The notes under the pieces are model-generated. The model saw only the letters and a program-made list of their open reading frames with translations. It did no database searches and was not told where the DNA came from. Shown here one piece after another: positions 28,732 through 41,438 of a DNA stretch of 64,000 nt. Numbering within the stretch: the stretch's first letter is position 1; every line of letters begins with the position of its first letter. Made by a program: the position numbers and the translations under genes. The stretch covers positions 124,001 through 188,000 of the forward strand of contig NZ_JAQZZL010000001.1 in NCBI RefSeq assembly GCF_028745505.1, in the 5' to 3' direction. This DNA comes from Lentisphaera marina. Its GTDB lineage: Bacteria > Verrucomicrobiota > Lentisphaeria > Lentisphaerales > Lentisphaeraceae.

Positions 28732-31700
28732 TATTCCCCTTAACTCCTGACAAATTAAAAAAGCAATTAGCCGAGCTAAACCATCATCAAAATAATGCTA
28801 CCATCAAAATTGATAAGCTAAAAGATCAACAAGCACAAGACCTCGAAAAAACTCTCAGCATTTTCAATAATCAGAAGATGCATTTTTCAAAGGAACGCAA
28901 CAAGATAAAGACTGAAATAGAAGAACGTTTTCGTGATCAAATTTTAAGTATCAAGCACAAGCAGCAGGAAGAAGTTCAACAAATTCAAAATGATTTACGT
29001 TATGAAGAGCAAATCATTCAAAACAAATATAACGAAATTGGTGATGTCGATCGTAAAAAAATGGCTGATGCCTGCAGAGAACACCGTGAAACATGGGATG
29101 AAGCTAGCCATGTGACTGAAGAACAATTCCTCGAACGATCTAGGAAACTGCAAGAAATCACCGAATCCTTAGATAAACAAACACAATTCTTCAAAAAAAA
29201 CATTCGTCTCAAAGAAGCATTATTTACTGATGAAGCCTTAGAAGAGTTAATCTCTCAAGAACAAGAATTTGATCGCGAACTTGCTTTGGAAAGCTTAAGT
29301 TATGATGATGTCTTTAGCAAAGTTCAGCAACTTCATTTACAGCTCACAGATCTTTGTGGGAAGATAAAAAAGAAAATCATCTTTAAACTCTTTCAGATAA
29401 TACGCCCTCTTATTGCTTATGCTATCATCGTCATTACCCACACGCCGTTGATCCTATTCTCATACAACTATAAGCCTGATTTTTTTCCAATATTGTACCC
29501 AGCTCTTTCAGCTACCATCTGTATCTGCCTGCTAAGCTCCTTATTACTTTTAAGAAAATCTTTATTAAACAAACTCTTACAAACAGCTAATAATGATCAT
29601 GCACAAATTCAACCGCTGCTTAATTTCTGTAAAGAACTCGCAGAAAAAAATAAAGCAGACGCAGTAGAAAAACAGAGCGCTATCTTTATGAAGATTCAAA
29701 ATCGAGAAGACATGAAGCTGGAAGAAAAACTACGCCTTATCGAAATTGAACAACTTGTTGAAATGGACAAAATCTCTAAAAGTTTTTATGAAAAAATCCA
29801 CAAAATAGAAGCCGTAGGTAACAAAGCACTAGAACTAATCCTTAAGGAACGCCAAGAATTATGGGATCAACAAGACGTCAAAGCGAATGAATCTATTCGC
29901 AACCTCGTTGAAGAACATGAAACTGACTTAGCCAACATTAAAGAACACGCTGATTTAGAGCTAAAAGAAAAATCTGCGCAAGTTAAAGAAGAAATTGCCA
30001 CTGCTTGTAAAACTTTACAAAAAAGTATTTCAGAAAGCTCTAAATACCAAGAAGTGCTCTTTCCCAACTTTGAACAAGCTCAAGAAACATGGAGTCCACA
30101 AAGTGACTTCCATAATCAAATTGCTTTCTCTTCAATTGAAGTCTCCTTGCATGATCAATTAAAGCACCCAGAAGACCCATATATTCAAGATCTGCTCCCA
30201 AAATCCATTACAGTCCCCACACTACTCGAACTACCCAATAACGCATCAGTCTATATAGACGCAGGGCAATCTAATAGAACTCGAGGATTACAGCTTTTAC
30301 GCAATACGCTTTTACGTATTTTATTAACAATCCCTCCAGGTAAAGCACGCTTCACTTTTATAGATCCCCTTTCTTTGGGTGAAAACTTCGCCGCTTTCAT
30401 GCACCTTAATGATTATCAAGAAATTCTAACAGGCGGAAAAATCAGCACAAAAGCTGGTCCTATAGAACAAGACCTCAATGACTTAAACGATCACCTCGAA
30501 ACAGTTATCCAAAAATACCTCCGCAATGAGTACTCCAACATCTGTAAATATAATCTTGCTGCTGGCGAAATAGCCGAACCCTTCCGCTTCTTAGCTATCG
30601 CCGATTTCCCCTTCAATTTCTCTGAAGAAGCAATTAAAAGACTTATTACTATTGCTCAAAATGGTTCACGTTGTGGTGTCTACTTAGTCATCCACCACAA
30701 CCCCGAATATCCCATCCCAGGCGGCTTACGTATAGATGAAATCAAGAACCACTGTATTTTCTTAGAACCCAAAGATGATAGCTTCGAGTGGAAAAAGGCT
30801 CCTTTCCGCCAAACACAGCTCAAGTTAGAAGCCATTCCATCTCCTGAACTAAGCAACGCGCTAATCAAGAAGGTTGGTGCAGCTTCATCAGATGCTTCCA
30901 CCGTTAAAATCCCCTTTGAAAAAATCATCGAAAAAACGCCATGGAAAGCGAGCTCTAAGGACTCTCTTTCAGTAAGCATGGGACTTACCGGAACTCGTCA
31001 ACAAGAACTTCACTTTGGTCATGGCACAGCTCAACATTGCTTACTAGCAGGCAAAACAGGTTCGGGCAAATCCAATCTCATTCATGTCATCATTACTAAT
31101 ATGGCAATCAAGTACTCCCCTGATGAACTACAATTCTTTCTAATTGATTTCAAAAAAGGTGTCGAGTTCAAAATCTATGCTAATGAGCTGCTACCACATG
31201 CACGTGCAATTGCCATAGAATCGGATCGAGAATTTGGGGTTAGCGTTCTTCGTGAAATTGATGCAGAACTCAAAAAAAGAGGCGATAAATTCCGCCATAT
31301 AAATGCACAAAACATCAGCCAATTTCGTGATAGTTCCCAAGAAGTCATGCCTCGAATCTTGCTCGTCATTGATGAATTCCAAGAATTCTTCACTGAAGAC
31401 GACAGCCTTGCTAAAGATGCCATCCTACTACTCGACCGTATTGTACGTCAAGGGCGTGCTTTTGGTATTCATGTTTTGCTAGGCTCTCAAACTTTGGGCG
31501 GTGCTCAAACTCTCCCACGTTCGACCATGGGTCAAATGGGAATTCGTATTGCCCTACAGTGTAACGAAAGTGACTCCTACCTCATATTCAACGAAAACAA
31601 CAACGCAGCTCGTCTTCTCTCCAGACCAGGAGAAGCCATCCTCAACAGTCATTCAGGCCTACCAGAACATAACTCTCCCTTCCAAACGGCTTGGCTCAGC

Positions 31701-32546
31701 GAAGATAAACACCATAAGGAACTAGTAAAACTTAGGAGTAAACGAAGTGGTCATCCATTCATTTTTGAAGGCAATGTCCCTGCTCAACTCGTAACGTGTA
31801 AAGATTACATGGATTCCAAAGATTCATCCGAATTTTTTATTGGTGAACCCTGTGCCATTGAAGAAAGTCAAAAAATACAATTCACCAAATCTCCTAGTCA
31901 GAATGCTTTACTGATCACCTCTAATAAGGAGATAAGTCTGGGTATATTAATGAATGCCTTCGCTAAAGCACTACAATTAAATCAAGATAATCAGTTTTAT
32001 TTACTCAATGGCTCAAAAGATGACAAGCAATCCCAAAGTTATTTCGATACCTTAACCGACAAAATCACCTCTGCTCTTCCTGGCAAAGCAGATACACTCA
32101 TTGACCAACTCCATAAAACTTTACTTGAAAGACAAGAGCAAAGCGATGATCAAGCGATCTACGTCTTTGCTTCGAATTTTCAGCGTTTTAGAAATCTACA
32201 GAAAAAAGATGATTTCTCATGGGACGAAACTGAAAAATCGAGTGCTGATAAATTAGAAGAACTTATCCAGTTGGGGCCTGAAAACCATATCCACTTTTTC
32301 ATTCACTGTGATTCCTTCTCAAGTTATTTACGCATCTTGAGCAACAAGCGCTTACAGGACTTTGATTATAGACTATTAAGTCAAATGTCTCAAACCGACT
32401 CATTGTCATGCATAGATAAAAGTGATGCAGCAAAACTTGAATTACACACAGCTTTACTGTATCAAGACCATAATGGCCTTGTGAAAAAGTTCCGTCCCCA
32501 TGCTTTAGCTTCTATAAACTTCTATAAAGAACTCATCAGTCAGTAA
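28728..32546 (+). CDS. FtsK/SpoIIIE-domain ATPase with coiled coils and two transmembrane helices (EssC/EccC-like)
   Basis: A 1272-residue protein. Residues 1-210 and 285-450 are long charged coiled coils, separated by two hydrophobic helices (about 218-273). An ATPase-like region without a P-loop follows (about 490-700; AGQSNRTRGLQLL replaces Walker A). The central FtsK/SpoIIIE domain (about 730-980) is intact: Walker A AGKTGSGKSN near 774, LIDFKKGVEF, Walker B RILLVIDEFQEFF near 877 and RQGRAFGIHVLLGSQT. A third degenerate unit (about 1040-1200) ends the chain. Three tandem units plus membrane anchor resemble the T7SS motor EssC/EccC, but FHA domains are absent and the intact site is the middle one. 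Gene order supports a secretion motor; a DNA pump remains possible. Confidence 0.82.
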   Translation: MIFPLTPDKLKKQLAELNHHQNNATIKIDKLKDQQAQDLEKTLSIFNNQKMHFSKERNKIKTEIEERFRDQILSIKHKQQEEVQQIQNDLRYEEQIIQNKYNEIGDVDRKKMADACREHRETWDEASHVTEEQFLERSRKLQEITESLDKQTQFFKKNIRLKEALFTDEALEELISQEQEFDRELALESLSYDDVFSKVQQLHLQLTDLCGKIKKKIIFKLFQIIRPLIAYAIIVITHTPLILFSYNYKPDFFPILYPALSATICICLLSSLLLLRKSLLNKLLQTANNDHAQIQPLLNFCKELAEKNKADAVEKQSAIFMKIQNREDMKLEEKLRLIEIEQLVEMDKISKSFYEKIHKIEAVGNKALELILKERQELWDQQDVKANESIRNLVEEHETDLANIKEHADLELKEKSAQVKEEIATACKTLQKSISESSKYQEVLFPNFEQAQETWSPQSDFHNQIAFSSIEVSLHDQLKHPEDPYIQDLLPKSITVPTLLELPNNASVYIDAGQSNRTRGLQLLRNTLLRILLTIPPGKARFTFIDPLSLGENFAAFMHLNDYQEILTGGKISTKAGPIEQDLNDLNDHLETVIQKYLRNEYSNICKYNLAAGEIAEPFRFLAIADFPFNFSEEAIKRLITIAQNGSRCGVYLVIHHNPEYPIPGGLRIDEIKNHCIFLEPKDDSFEWKKAPFRQTQLKLEAIPSPELSNALIKKVGAASSDASTVKIPFEKIIEKTPWKASSKDSLSVSMGLTGTRQQELHFGHGTAQHCLLAGKTGSGKSNLIHVIITNMAIKYSPDELQFFLIDFKKGVEFKIYANELLPHARAIAIESDREFGVSVLREIDAELKKRGDKFRHINAQNISQFRDSSQEVMPRILLVIDEFQEFFTEDDSLAKDAILLLDRIVRQGRAFGIHVLLGSQTLGGAQTLPRSTMGQMGIRIALQCNESDSYLIFNENNNAARLLSRPGEAILNSHSGLPEHNSPFQTAWLSEDKHHKELVKLRSKRSGHPFIFEGNVPAQLVTCKDYMDSKDSSEFFIGEPCAIEESQKIQFTKSPSQNALLITSNKEISLGILMNAFAKALQLNQDNQFYLLNGSKDDKQSQSYFDTLTDKITSALPGKADTLIDQLHKTLLERQEQSDDQAIYVFASNFQRFRNLQKKDDFSWDETEKSSADKLEELIQLGPENHIHFFIHCDSFSSYLRILSNKRLQDFDYRLLSQMSQTDSLSCIDKSDAAKLELHTALLYQDHNGLVKKFRPHALASINFYKELISQ

Positions 32547-32621
32547 CTTAACACGTCATAAGCATTGTATAGGTCCGCACTGAAAGTATTTTGAAAAATC
32601 AATTTACTTAGGAATTATAAG

Positions 32622-33671
32622 ATGAGCATCACAGCAGAAAACTTCACCGCAATCAAACTCTATACTTTACAAAACGAACAAGGCACCACGGTTAAAATCA
32701 CTAACTTTGGAGCTATTATAACTTCCATAATTACTGCTGATCGCGATGGCAACTTTGCTGATATTGCTCTGGGTCATAATAGCTTAGATGAGTATCTCAC
32801 AGCTGTGGATAAGCCATACTTTGGTGCCATTGCAGGCCCATACGCTAATCGTATTGCTAAAGGGCAATTCACTCTCAATGGTAAGACATACCAACTAGCT
32901 ACAAACAATGGCGAAAACCATTTACATGGTGGAAACATAGGTTTAGATAAAGTCATTTGGTCTGCTACTGAACTAAAGGGTGAAGAATTCTCGGGACTTC
33001 AACTGAAATACACATCTAAAGATGGTGAAGAAAACTATCCTGGCGAAGTGAAATTCACCCTTGAGTATAAACTATGGGATAACAATGATCTAGAAATTAC
33101 TTATCATGCAACAAGTGACCAAGACACTCCGATTACCCTTACAAATCATTCTTACTTCAATTTAAAAGGCGAAGGTAATGGCGACGTATTAGACCACCTT
33201 GTTTATATTAATGCTGATCACTACACACCCACTGATTCGACCGCCATCCCTACAGGTGAAATTGCACCAGTTGCCAATACTCCATTTGATTTCACTAATG
33301 AAAAAACTATTGCTCCTGTCATCTCTGCTAGCCATCAACAAATAGAATATGGCAATGGTTTTGATCATAATTTTGTTCTCAACAAAAATGATGATGAAAA
33401 AATGAGCCTCGCTGCTTCCGTTTATGAATCCAGTTCAGGTCGTTTCATGGAAGTTTTCACCGAAGAACCTGGAATCCAGTTTTATACTGGCAACTACCTT
33501 GATGGACGATTAAAAAGTAAAGCAGGGAAAAACTATATTCAACGAGGTGGACTTTGCTTAGAAACTCAGCATTTCCCTGACTCACCCAATCAAGAAAATT
33601 TCCCCTCCACTATTCTTAAAGCGGGCGACGTTTACTCAAGTAAAACGATCTATTCCTTTAGCACTAAGTAA
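32622..33671 (+). CDS. galM: Aldose 1-epimerase
   Basis: A 349-residue mutarotase that interconverts alpha and beta anomers of hexoses. The family residues are visible: NRIAKGQFTLNGKTYQL, NNGENHLHGG with the catalytic-region His, TLTNHSYFNL with the second His, and the C-terminal QRGGLCLETQHFPDSPNQ where the catalytic Glu lies. No signal peptide, so cytoplasmic. AGGA precedes the ATG by ten bases. A strong terminator follows. It is 75 bases downstream of the FtsK-like gene, with no clear functional link. Confidence 0.93.
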   Translation: MSITAENFTAIKLYTLQNEQGTTVKITNFGAIITSIITADRDGNFADIALGHNSLDEYLTAVDKPYFGAIAGPYANRIAKGQFTLNGKTYQLATNNGENHLHGGNIGLDKVIWSATELKGEEFSGLQLKYTSKDGEENYPGEVKFTLEYKLWDNNDLEITYHATSDQDTPITLTNHSYFNLKGEGNGDVLDHLVYINADHYTPTDSTAIPTGEIAPVANTPFDFTNEKTIAPVISASHQQIEYGNGFDHNFVLNKNDDEKMSLAASVYESSSGRFMEVFTEEPGIQFYTGNYLDGRLKSKAGKNYIQRGGLCLETQHFPDSPNQENFPSTILKAGDVYSSKTIYSFSTK

Positions 33672-33695
33672 AGTTCACATAAGATCCATTTATTT

Positions 33696-33724
33696 AAGCC
33701 ACTGACATCTCAGTGGCTTTTTTG
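33696..33724 (+). terminator. Rho-independent terminator after galM
   Basis: A ten-base-pair stem AAGCCACTGA/TCAGTGGCTT with loop CATC, followed by a T run, 25 bases after the galM stop. Confidence 0.88.
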
Positions 33725-33964
33725 TATCTAAAACTATGGCTACGATTGGGTGTATATAACAGCGTAAGGATTAATCCCGTACAGATTCATTGTATGTAGT
33801 ACAAACTTTAGTTTGCTTACGACTTCATGCTAATTAAATCTATATTTGAATTATCTATCACACGCTAAAGCGTGAACTACCTACCCTCTCCTTATACCTT
33901 AGAACCATCGCCCCCTATGCTAAATGCTTTCTATCTAACATCCTCATCCGCCCGTGCGGCAGCA
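33725..33964. other. Intergenic region between galM and the rRNA operon
   Basis: About 240 bases with no credible gene. Apart from the inverted REP-like doublet (33796-33880), I see only AT-rich sequence. Convergent transcription ends here from galM (plus) and the rRNA operon (minus), each with its own terminator. A 96-codon open frame starting at 33872 runs into the 5S gene and is not supported. Confidence 0.6.
33796..33880. repeat. Inverted REP-like doublet (REPIN/BIME-like)
   Basis: GTAGTACAAACTTTAGTTTG lies at 33796-33815 on the plus strand and GTAGTTCACGCTTTAGCGTG at 33861-33880 on the minus strand. Each starts with GTAG and then forms a short hairpin around a shared CTTTAG core. The two face each other with about 45 bases between. 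A GTAG tetranucleotide before a hairpin is the hallmark of REP sequences handled by RAYT (Y1) transposases. No RAYT gene is in the window. Confidence 0.55.
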
Positions 33965-34000
33965 CAAAAAAAAGCACTGAATAATAAATTATTCAGTGCT
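33965..34000 (-). terminator. Terminator of the rRNA operon
   Basis: A twelve-base-pair perfect stem AGCACTGAATAA/TTATTCAGTGCT (33973-34000) followed on the minus strand by eight or more T. It lies a dozen bases beyond the 3' end of 5S rRNA. An A-run on the other side lets it work in both directions. Confidence 0.9.
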
Positions 34001-34011
34001 TCGAAAAAAAA

Positions 34012-34127
34012 GGCTGGCAACGACCTGCTCTCCCACAGTCTTAACTGCAGTACCATCGGCGCTGGAGGTCTTAACTACCGAGTTCGGGATGGGATCGGGT
34101 GTGGCTCCTCCGCTGTGGTTACCAGCC
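34012..34127 (-). rRNA. rrf: 5S ribosomal RNA
   Basis: About 116 bases. The terminal helix GGCTGG/CCAGCC pairs the two ends, and the minus strand carries the typical core of 5S (CACACCCGATCCCATCCCGA region and the GTAGTTAAG segment). Ends are estimated from the terminal pairing. Last gene of the rRNA operon. Confidence 0.92.
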
Positions 34128-34252
34128 GGAAAATGTTGGGAAGAAAACTTAGTGATGATTGAGTAGATCGCAAGACCTAACTTAGTAGAGTTAGTTACTT
34201 GTGTGCTTATTATCTTTTTTAGGTGGCATCGAGTTGATGACAACTAAAAAAG

Positions 34253-37174
<2,922 letters not shown>

Positions 37175-37399
37175 AAAAATATTAAAAATAATATCTTCAG
37201 CGACACACCTAATTCTTACTAAGTCTTTCTTTGTCTTGTATTCTTTTGGTTTGCGATCTTGGTATAAATTGTTTTTTGGTTTGTTCTTTCAATTATAAAT
37301 AATTAAAAGACCTCAATTATACTTTGACTCTTTCATTCTATTGTTTTCTTCCTTTCAAAGATCTAAAGCTTTTTCCCACTTTCGGGAAGGCTTAAATTC

Positions 37400-37476
37400 T
37401 GGTACGCGCACCAGGATTTGAACCTGGGACCTCATCGTTATCAGCGATGCGCTCTAACCAACTGAGCTATGCGCGT
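37400..37476 (-). tRNA. tRNA-Ile (GAT anticodon)
   Basis: 77 bases including an encoded CCA. Acceptor ACGCGCA pairs with TGCGCGT; the D arm AGCTCAGTTGGTTAGAGC, anticodon stem-loop CATCG-CTGATAA-CGATG (GAT) and T arm CCAGG-TTCAAAT-CCTGG are all intact. It sits in the 16S-23S spacer next to tRNA-Ala, as in many bacteria. Confidence 0.97.
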
Positions 37477-37484
37477 ATCTAAAG

Positions 37485-37558
37485 TGGAGCCTATGGAATT
37501 CGAATCCATGACCTCCGCCTTGCAAGGGCGGCGCTCTAGCCAGCTGAGCTAAGGCCCC
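37485..37558 (-). tRNA. tRNA-Ala (TGC anticodon), 3' CCA not encoded
   Basis: 74 bases. Acceptor GGGGCCT pairs with AGGCTCC (one G-T pair); anticodon stem-loop CCGCC-CTTGCAA-GGCGG gives TGC; T arm ATGGA-TTCGAAT-TCCAT. After the discriminator A the DNA continues CTTT, so CCA must be added after transcription, unlike its tRNA-Ile neighbour. Located in the 16S-23S spacer. Confidence 0.96.
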
Positions 37559-37687
37559 GTATTAAATACAGCATTAGATACTCAATGTCTGAATTATACG
37601 ATAGTAACGGGGTAATAAGTCTTTTAAAAAAGTACTCTAATCAAGAAGTAAATCTTGAGTCGAGGTTAGTCTTTTTCATTCCTTAAA

Positions 37688-39202
<1,515 letters not shown>

Positions 39203-39534
39203 ATTGATTGTGTTTGTATCCGACTTAATTACTTAAAATATTTCTATTGAGTTTTCTCTCGAAAAAATTAACTCTTAAACCATCTCTGATTTAGGAGCCC
39301 GTTACTATCATATAATTCAACTATCAAACATCTTCTTTTTCTTGCTCGTAAAGCGCGCTTTCGGCTTCGTTTTGTACCCGTCGTTTCTGACAGGGCTCTT
39401 AGGATACCGCCAGTTCTTTTTTCCGCAAACGATTTTAGCTAAAAAAATTGATTTTTTTTGCCAAGTTCGCAAAACACCCACTACACATATTTTAAAAATG
39501 TTGATAATAAGATATTTACAAAAAACAAGAGATC
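39203..39534 (-). other. rRNA operon leader and upstream region
   Basis: About 330 bases between hemD and 16S with no credible gene. On the minus strand it holds A/T tracts next to hemD, a probable promoter (39401-39428) and a ~200-base leader before mature 16S. I see no clear terminator for the hemD operon, which is transcribed in the same direction, so some read-through into rRNA is possible. Confidence 0.55.
39401..39428 (-). promoter_or_regulatory. Probable rRNA operon promoter
   Basis: On the minus strand TTGCGG (-35) and TATCCT (-10) are separated by 16 bases. Just upstream are A and T tracts (39433-39465) that look like an UP element, as expected for a strong rRNA promoter. Position and composition support it; no other good pair was seen in the leader. 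Confidence 0.5.
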
Positions 39535-40221
39535 TTAGATAAATAAAGCTTTTACCGTCTCTTCAGCATTAGCTTCTCGAGCAAGTGTGAAATCCTGGTC
39601 AGAATACTGCTTAAAAGTAACAGCTGTCGACCCACCTATAAGAGCAATCTTCTTGTTATTTAGTGAAGTCGATCCCTTAGATGAGAAGTAAGCTTCGACT
39701 GCAGATGAGCTAAAAAAGCAAATTGCATCAAAGTCTGGCAGCAAATCTAAGACTCTTTGCTCTGGAAGATAAAAATCATGCCGCGCTACACTTATCCCAT
39801 GCGACGCCAAGTAATCCACTAAATCATTTTTAGCCAAACCTGAACAAGGAAACAAAATACGCTTGCCTATAAATTCATCTTTTCGCTTAATAATTTCTTT
39901 GGCTAATGAAGTCGCACAGAAAGAGGAAGTGGGCATTAAGGAACATGCCCTACCATAATCACTCTCTAAGGCATCCGCAGTAGAAGGGCCGACACAAGCT
40001 GCTTTATCAAAGTGATTCAGAGGATACAGATGCTGCATGTAAAGGCGAACAGCCGTAGGTGATGTGAAAATTACCCAATCACTTTTGCCTAGAAGCCCAA
40101 TAGACCCCTTTATTATTTTCATTGTCTGTAATGGCAAATCCAAAGCCGTGGCAGAATAATCGTCTAAGACTTTTCTTGCTTTCTTATTAGTATCAGGAAA
40201 ACCTGTAAGCAATACCCGCAA
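39535..40221 (-). CDS. hemD: Uroporphyrinogen-III synthase
   Basis: A 228-residue HemD-like protein that closes and inverts ring D of hydroxymethylbilane. The family is poorly conserved; recognisable parts are WVIFTSPTAVRLYMQHL near residue 50, CVGPSTADALES near 77 and the second domain with DAICFFSSSAVEAYF and IALIGGSTAVTFKQY. It is the last gene of a minus-strand cluster that also contains hemF, which supports the haem assignment. Start ATG at 40221, five bases after the beta-propeller gene. Confidence 0.85.
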   Translation of the reverse strand: MRVLLTGFPDTNKKARKVLDDYSATALDLPLQTMKIIKGSIGLLGKSDWVIFTSPTAVRLYMQHLYPLNHFDKAACVGPSTADALESDYGRACSLMPTSSFCATSLAKEIIKRKDEFIGKRILFPCSGLAKNDLVDYLASHGISVARHDFYLPEQRVLDLLPDFDAICFFSSSAVEAYFSSKGSTSLNNKKIALIGGSTAVTFKQYSDQDFTLAREANAEETVKALFI

Positions 40222-40225
40222 CGGG

Positions 40226-41131
40226 TTACTCCTCAGAACTCGGTCTAGGTTTTAGAGCGGGAAGCAAACTTATTGTATTTGTGAAGTATTGCGGAACTAG
40301 CAAAGCATTTTTCTCTGGATAATAACTAATTGCCTGGGGTGTCACAATTCCGCTCTTAAACAATCTTGCTCCACGCTTACCACTCCAATCCAAATCAAAA
40401 AGGAAAATACTTTCTTTATCCTTATGAAGTAGATAAAGCTCTCCTTCAGAGCCTTGACATAAATCCATAAAGCCCTCGCCACCCGATTTCGCATTTGAGC
40501 TAAGCTTAATTGTTTTCTCTGCCTTATCAGTTTGACAATTGTAGACATACAAAAGATCTCTAACTGAACTTAATACATAGAGTCGGCCATCATCATATAA
40601 CATACCACTAGGTCTAGGAATTTTATTAGTCATTGCTTTAACTTCTGGCTTGGCAGAATACAAGCCTTCTACCTTATAGAGAATATTTGCTTGTAAATCT
40701 GTAAAATACAAATCTCCAGAATCTGTCAAAGCCATTGATTTGAGGTGCTTCACTTTAGGTAAAGGAATCAACTTTTTAGGCTTTAAAGACAAGCCATCAA
40801 TATCAAAGATCGCTATCTGCTTACAATCACCAACAATTAAAGACTTATTATCCAAGATCATCTTTACTGGCGCCTGAATATCTTTTCTTTTACCTGAGTT
40901 TGAATGCAAGACTTTAAAGACATTTCTTCTTGGCTTTTCAAAAGGGTTGGAAATCAGAACTATCTCTGCGTAGGAGTCTGCTACATTTTCTACACCTTTC
41001 ATATTACTAACAAGAAAAGCTTTTTTGGCAGGGTAATAAACTATCGAAGAAGGCCTATCTAAACCAGGATTCTGTAATGCTTGACCAAATAGGCTAAATG
41101 TAAATAATAAGGCTAATAACAATCTAAACAT
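40226..41131 (-). CDS. Exported six-bladed beta-propeller (NHL/SMP-30-like) protein
   Basis: A 301-residue protein with a signal peptide (residues 1-19, ending GQALQ). Repeated propeller-blade strands are visible: RPSSIVYYPAKKAFLVSNM, SMALTDSGDLYFTDL, IPRPSGMLYDDGRLYVLSS, GFMDLCQGSEGELYLL and TPQAISYYPEKNALLVPQY. Such proteins are periplasmic binding or lactonase-like; no metal-ligand set is obvious. It overlaps the upstream unknown gene by eight bases and precedes hemD. A role in haem metabolism is suggested only by position. Confidence 0.72.
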   Translation of the reverse strand: MFRLLLALLFTFSLFGQALQNPGLDRPSSIVYYPAKKAFLVSNMKGVENVADSYAEIVLISNPFEKPRRNVFKVLHSNSGKRKDIQAPVKMILDNKSLIVGDCKQIAIFDIDGLSLKPKKLIPLPKVKHLKSMALTDSGDLYFTDLQANILYKVEGLYSAKPEVKAMTNKIPRPSGMLYDDGRLYVLSSVRDLLYVYNCQTDKAEKTIKLSSNAKSGGEGFMDLCQGSEGELYLLHKDKESIFLFDLDWSGKRGARLFKSGIVTPQAISYYPEKNALLVPQYFTNTISLLPALKPRPSSEE

Positions 41132-41438
41132 ATAATTTCCTAAACAAAGCTAAAGTAACGTAAGAGTCTAATTTGGCGGTCGAAATCATCAAGTGACTCC
41201 CCTGCCAATAGGCCTTGATATCCTGCTCTAAGGCAGATTCATCTTCAATTGAGATTTGGCGAAAAAAAGCTACTTCACTCTGCTCTGCCGGCTCGAAAAA
41301 CACCCAGACTTCATAATCATTCTCGTAGAGACCATAAGCCTGCATAGGATTTGATGAACTAGCTATCTCTTTAAGGCGGACATTCGCATTATCAATACTG
41401 ACAATTAAATCTTCTTTTGCAAATTTTAAAATTCTCAT
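41124..41438 (-). CDS. Unknown 104-residue protein in the haem operon
   Basis: No family recognised. It is a small acidic, soluble protein without a signal peptide, mixing strands (YEVWVFFEPAE) and helices. The start at 41438 ([10 protein letters not shown]) is chosen because the ATG overlaps the hemF stop (TAATG) and AAAGGA lies about ten bases ahead. It sits between hemF and the propeller protein with overlaps on both sides, so it is surely translated with them. Confidence 0.65.
   Translation of the reverse strand: MRILKFAKEDLIVSIDNANVRLKEIASSSNPMQAYGLYENDYEVWVFFEPAEQSEVAFFRQISIEDESALEQDIKAYWQGSHLMISTAKLDSYVTLALFRKLYV

Noticed and set aside
33872-34162. 96-codon open frame after galM
   Set aside because: It crosses a REP-like unit, the rRNA terminator and the 5S gene; no ribosome binding site.
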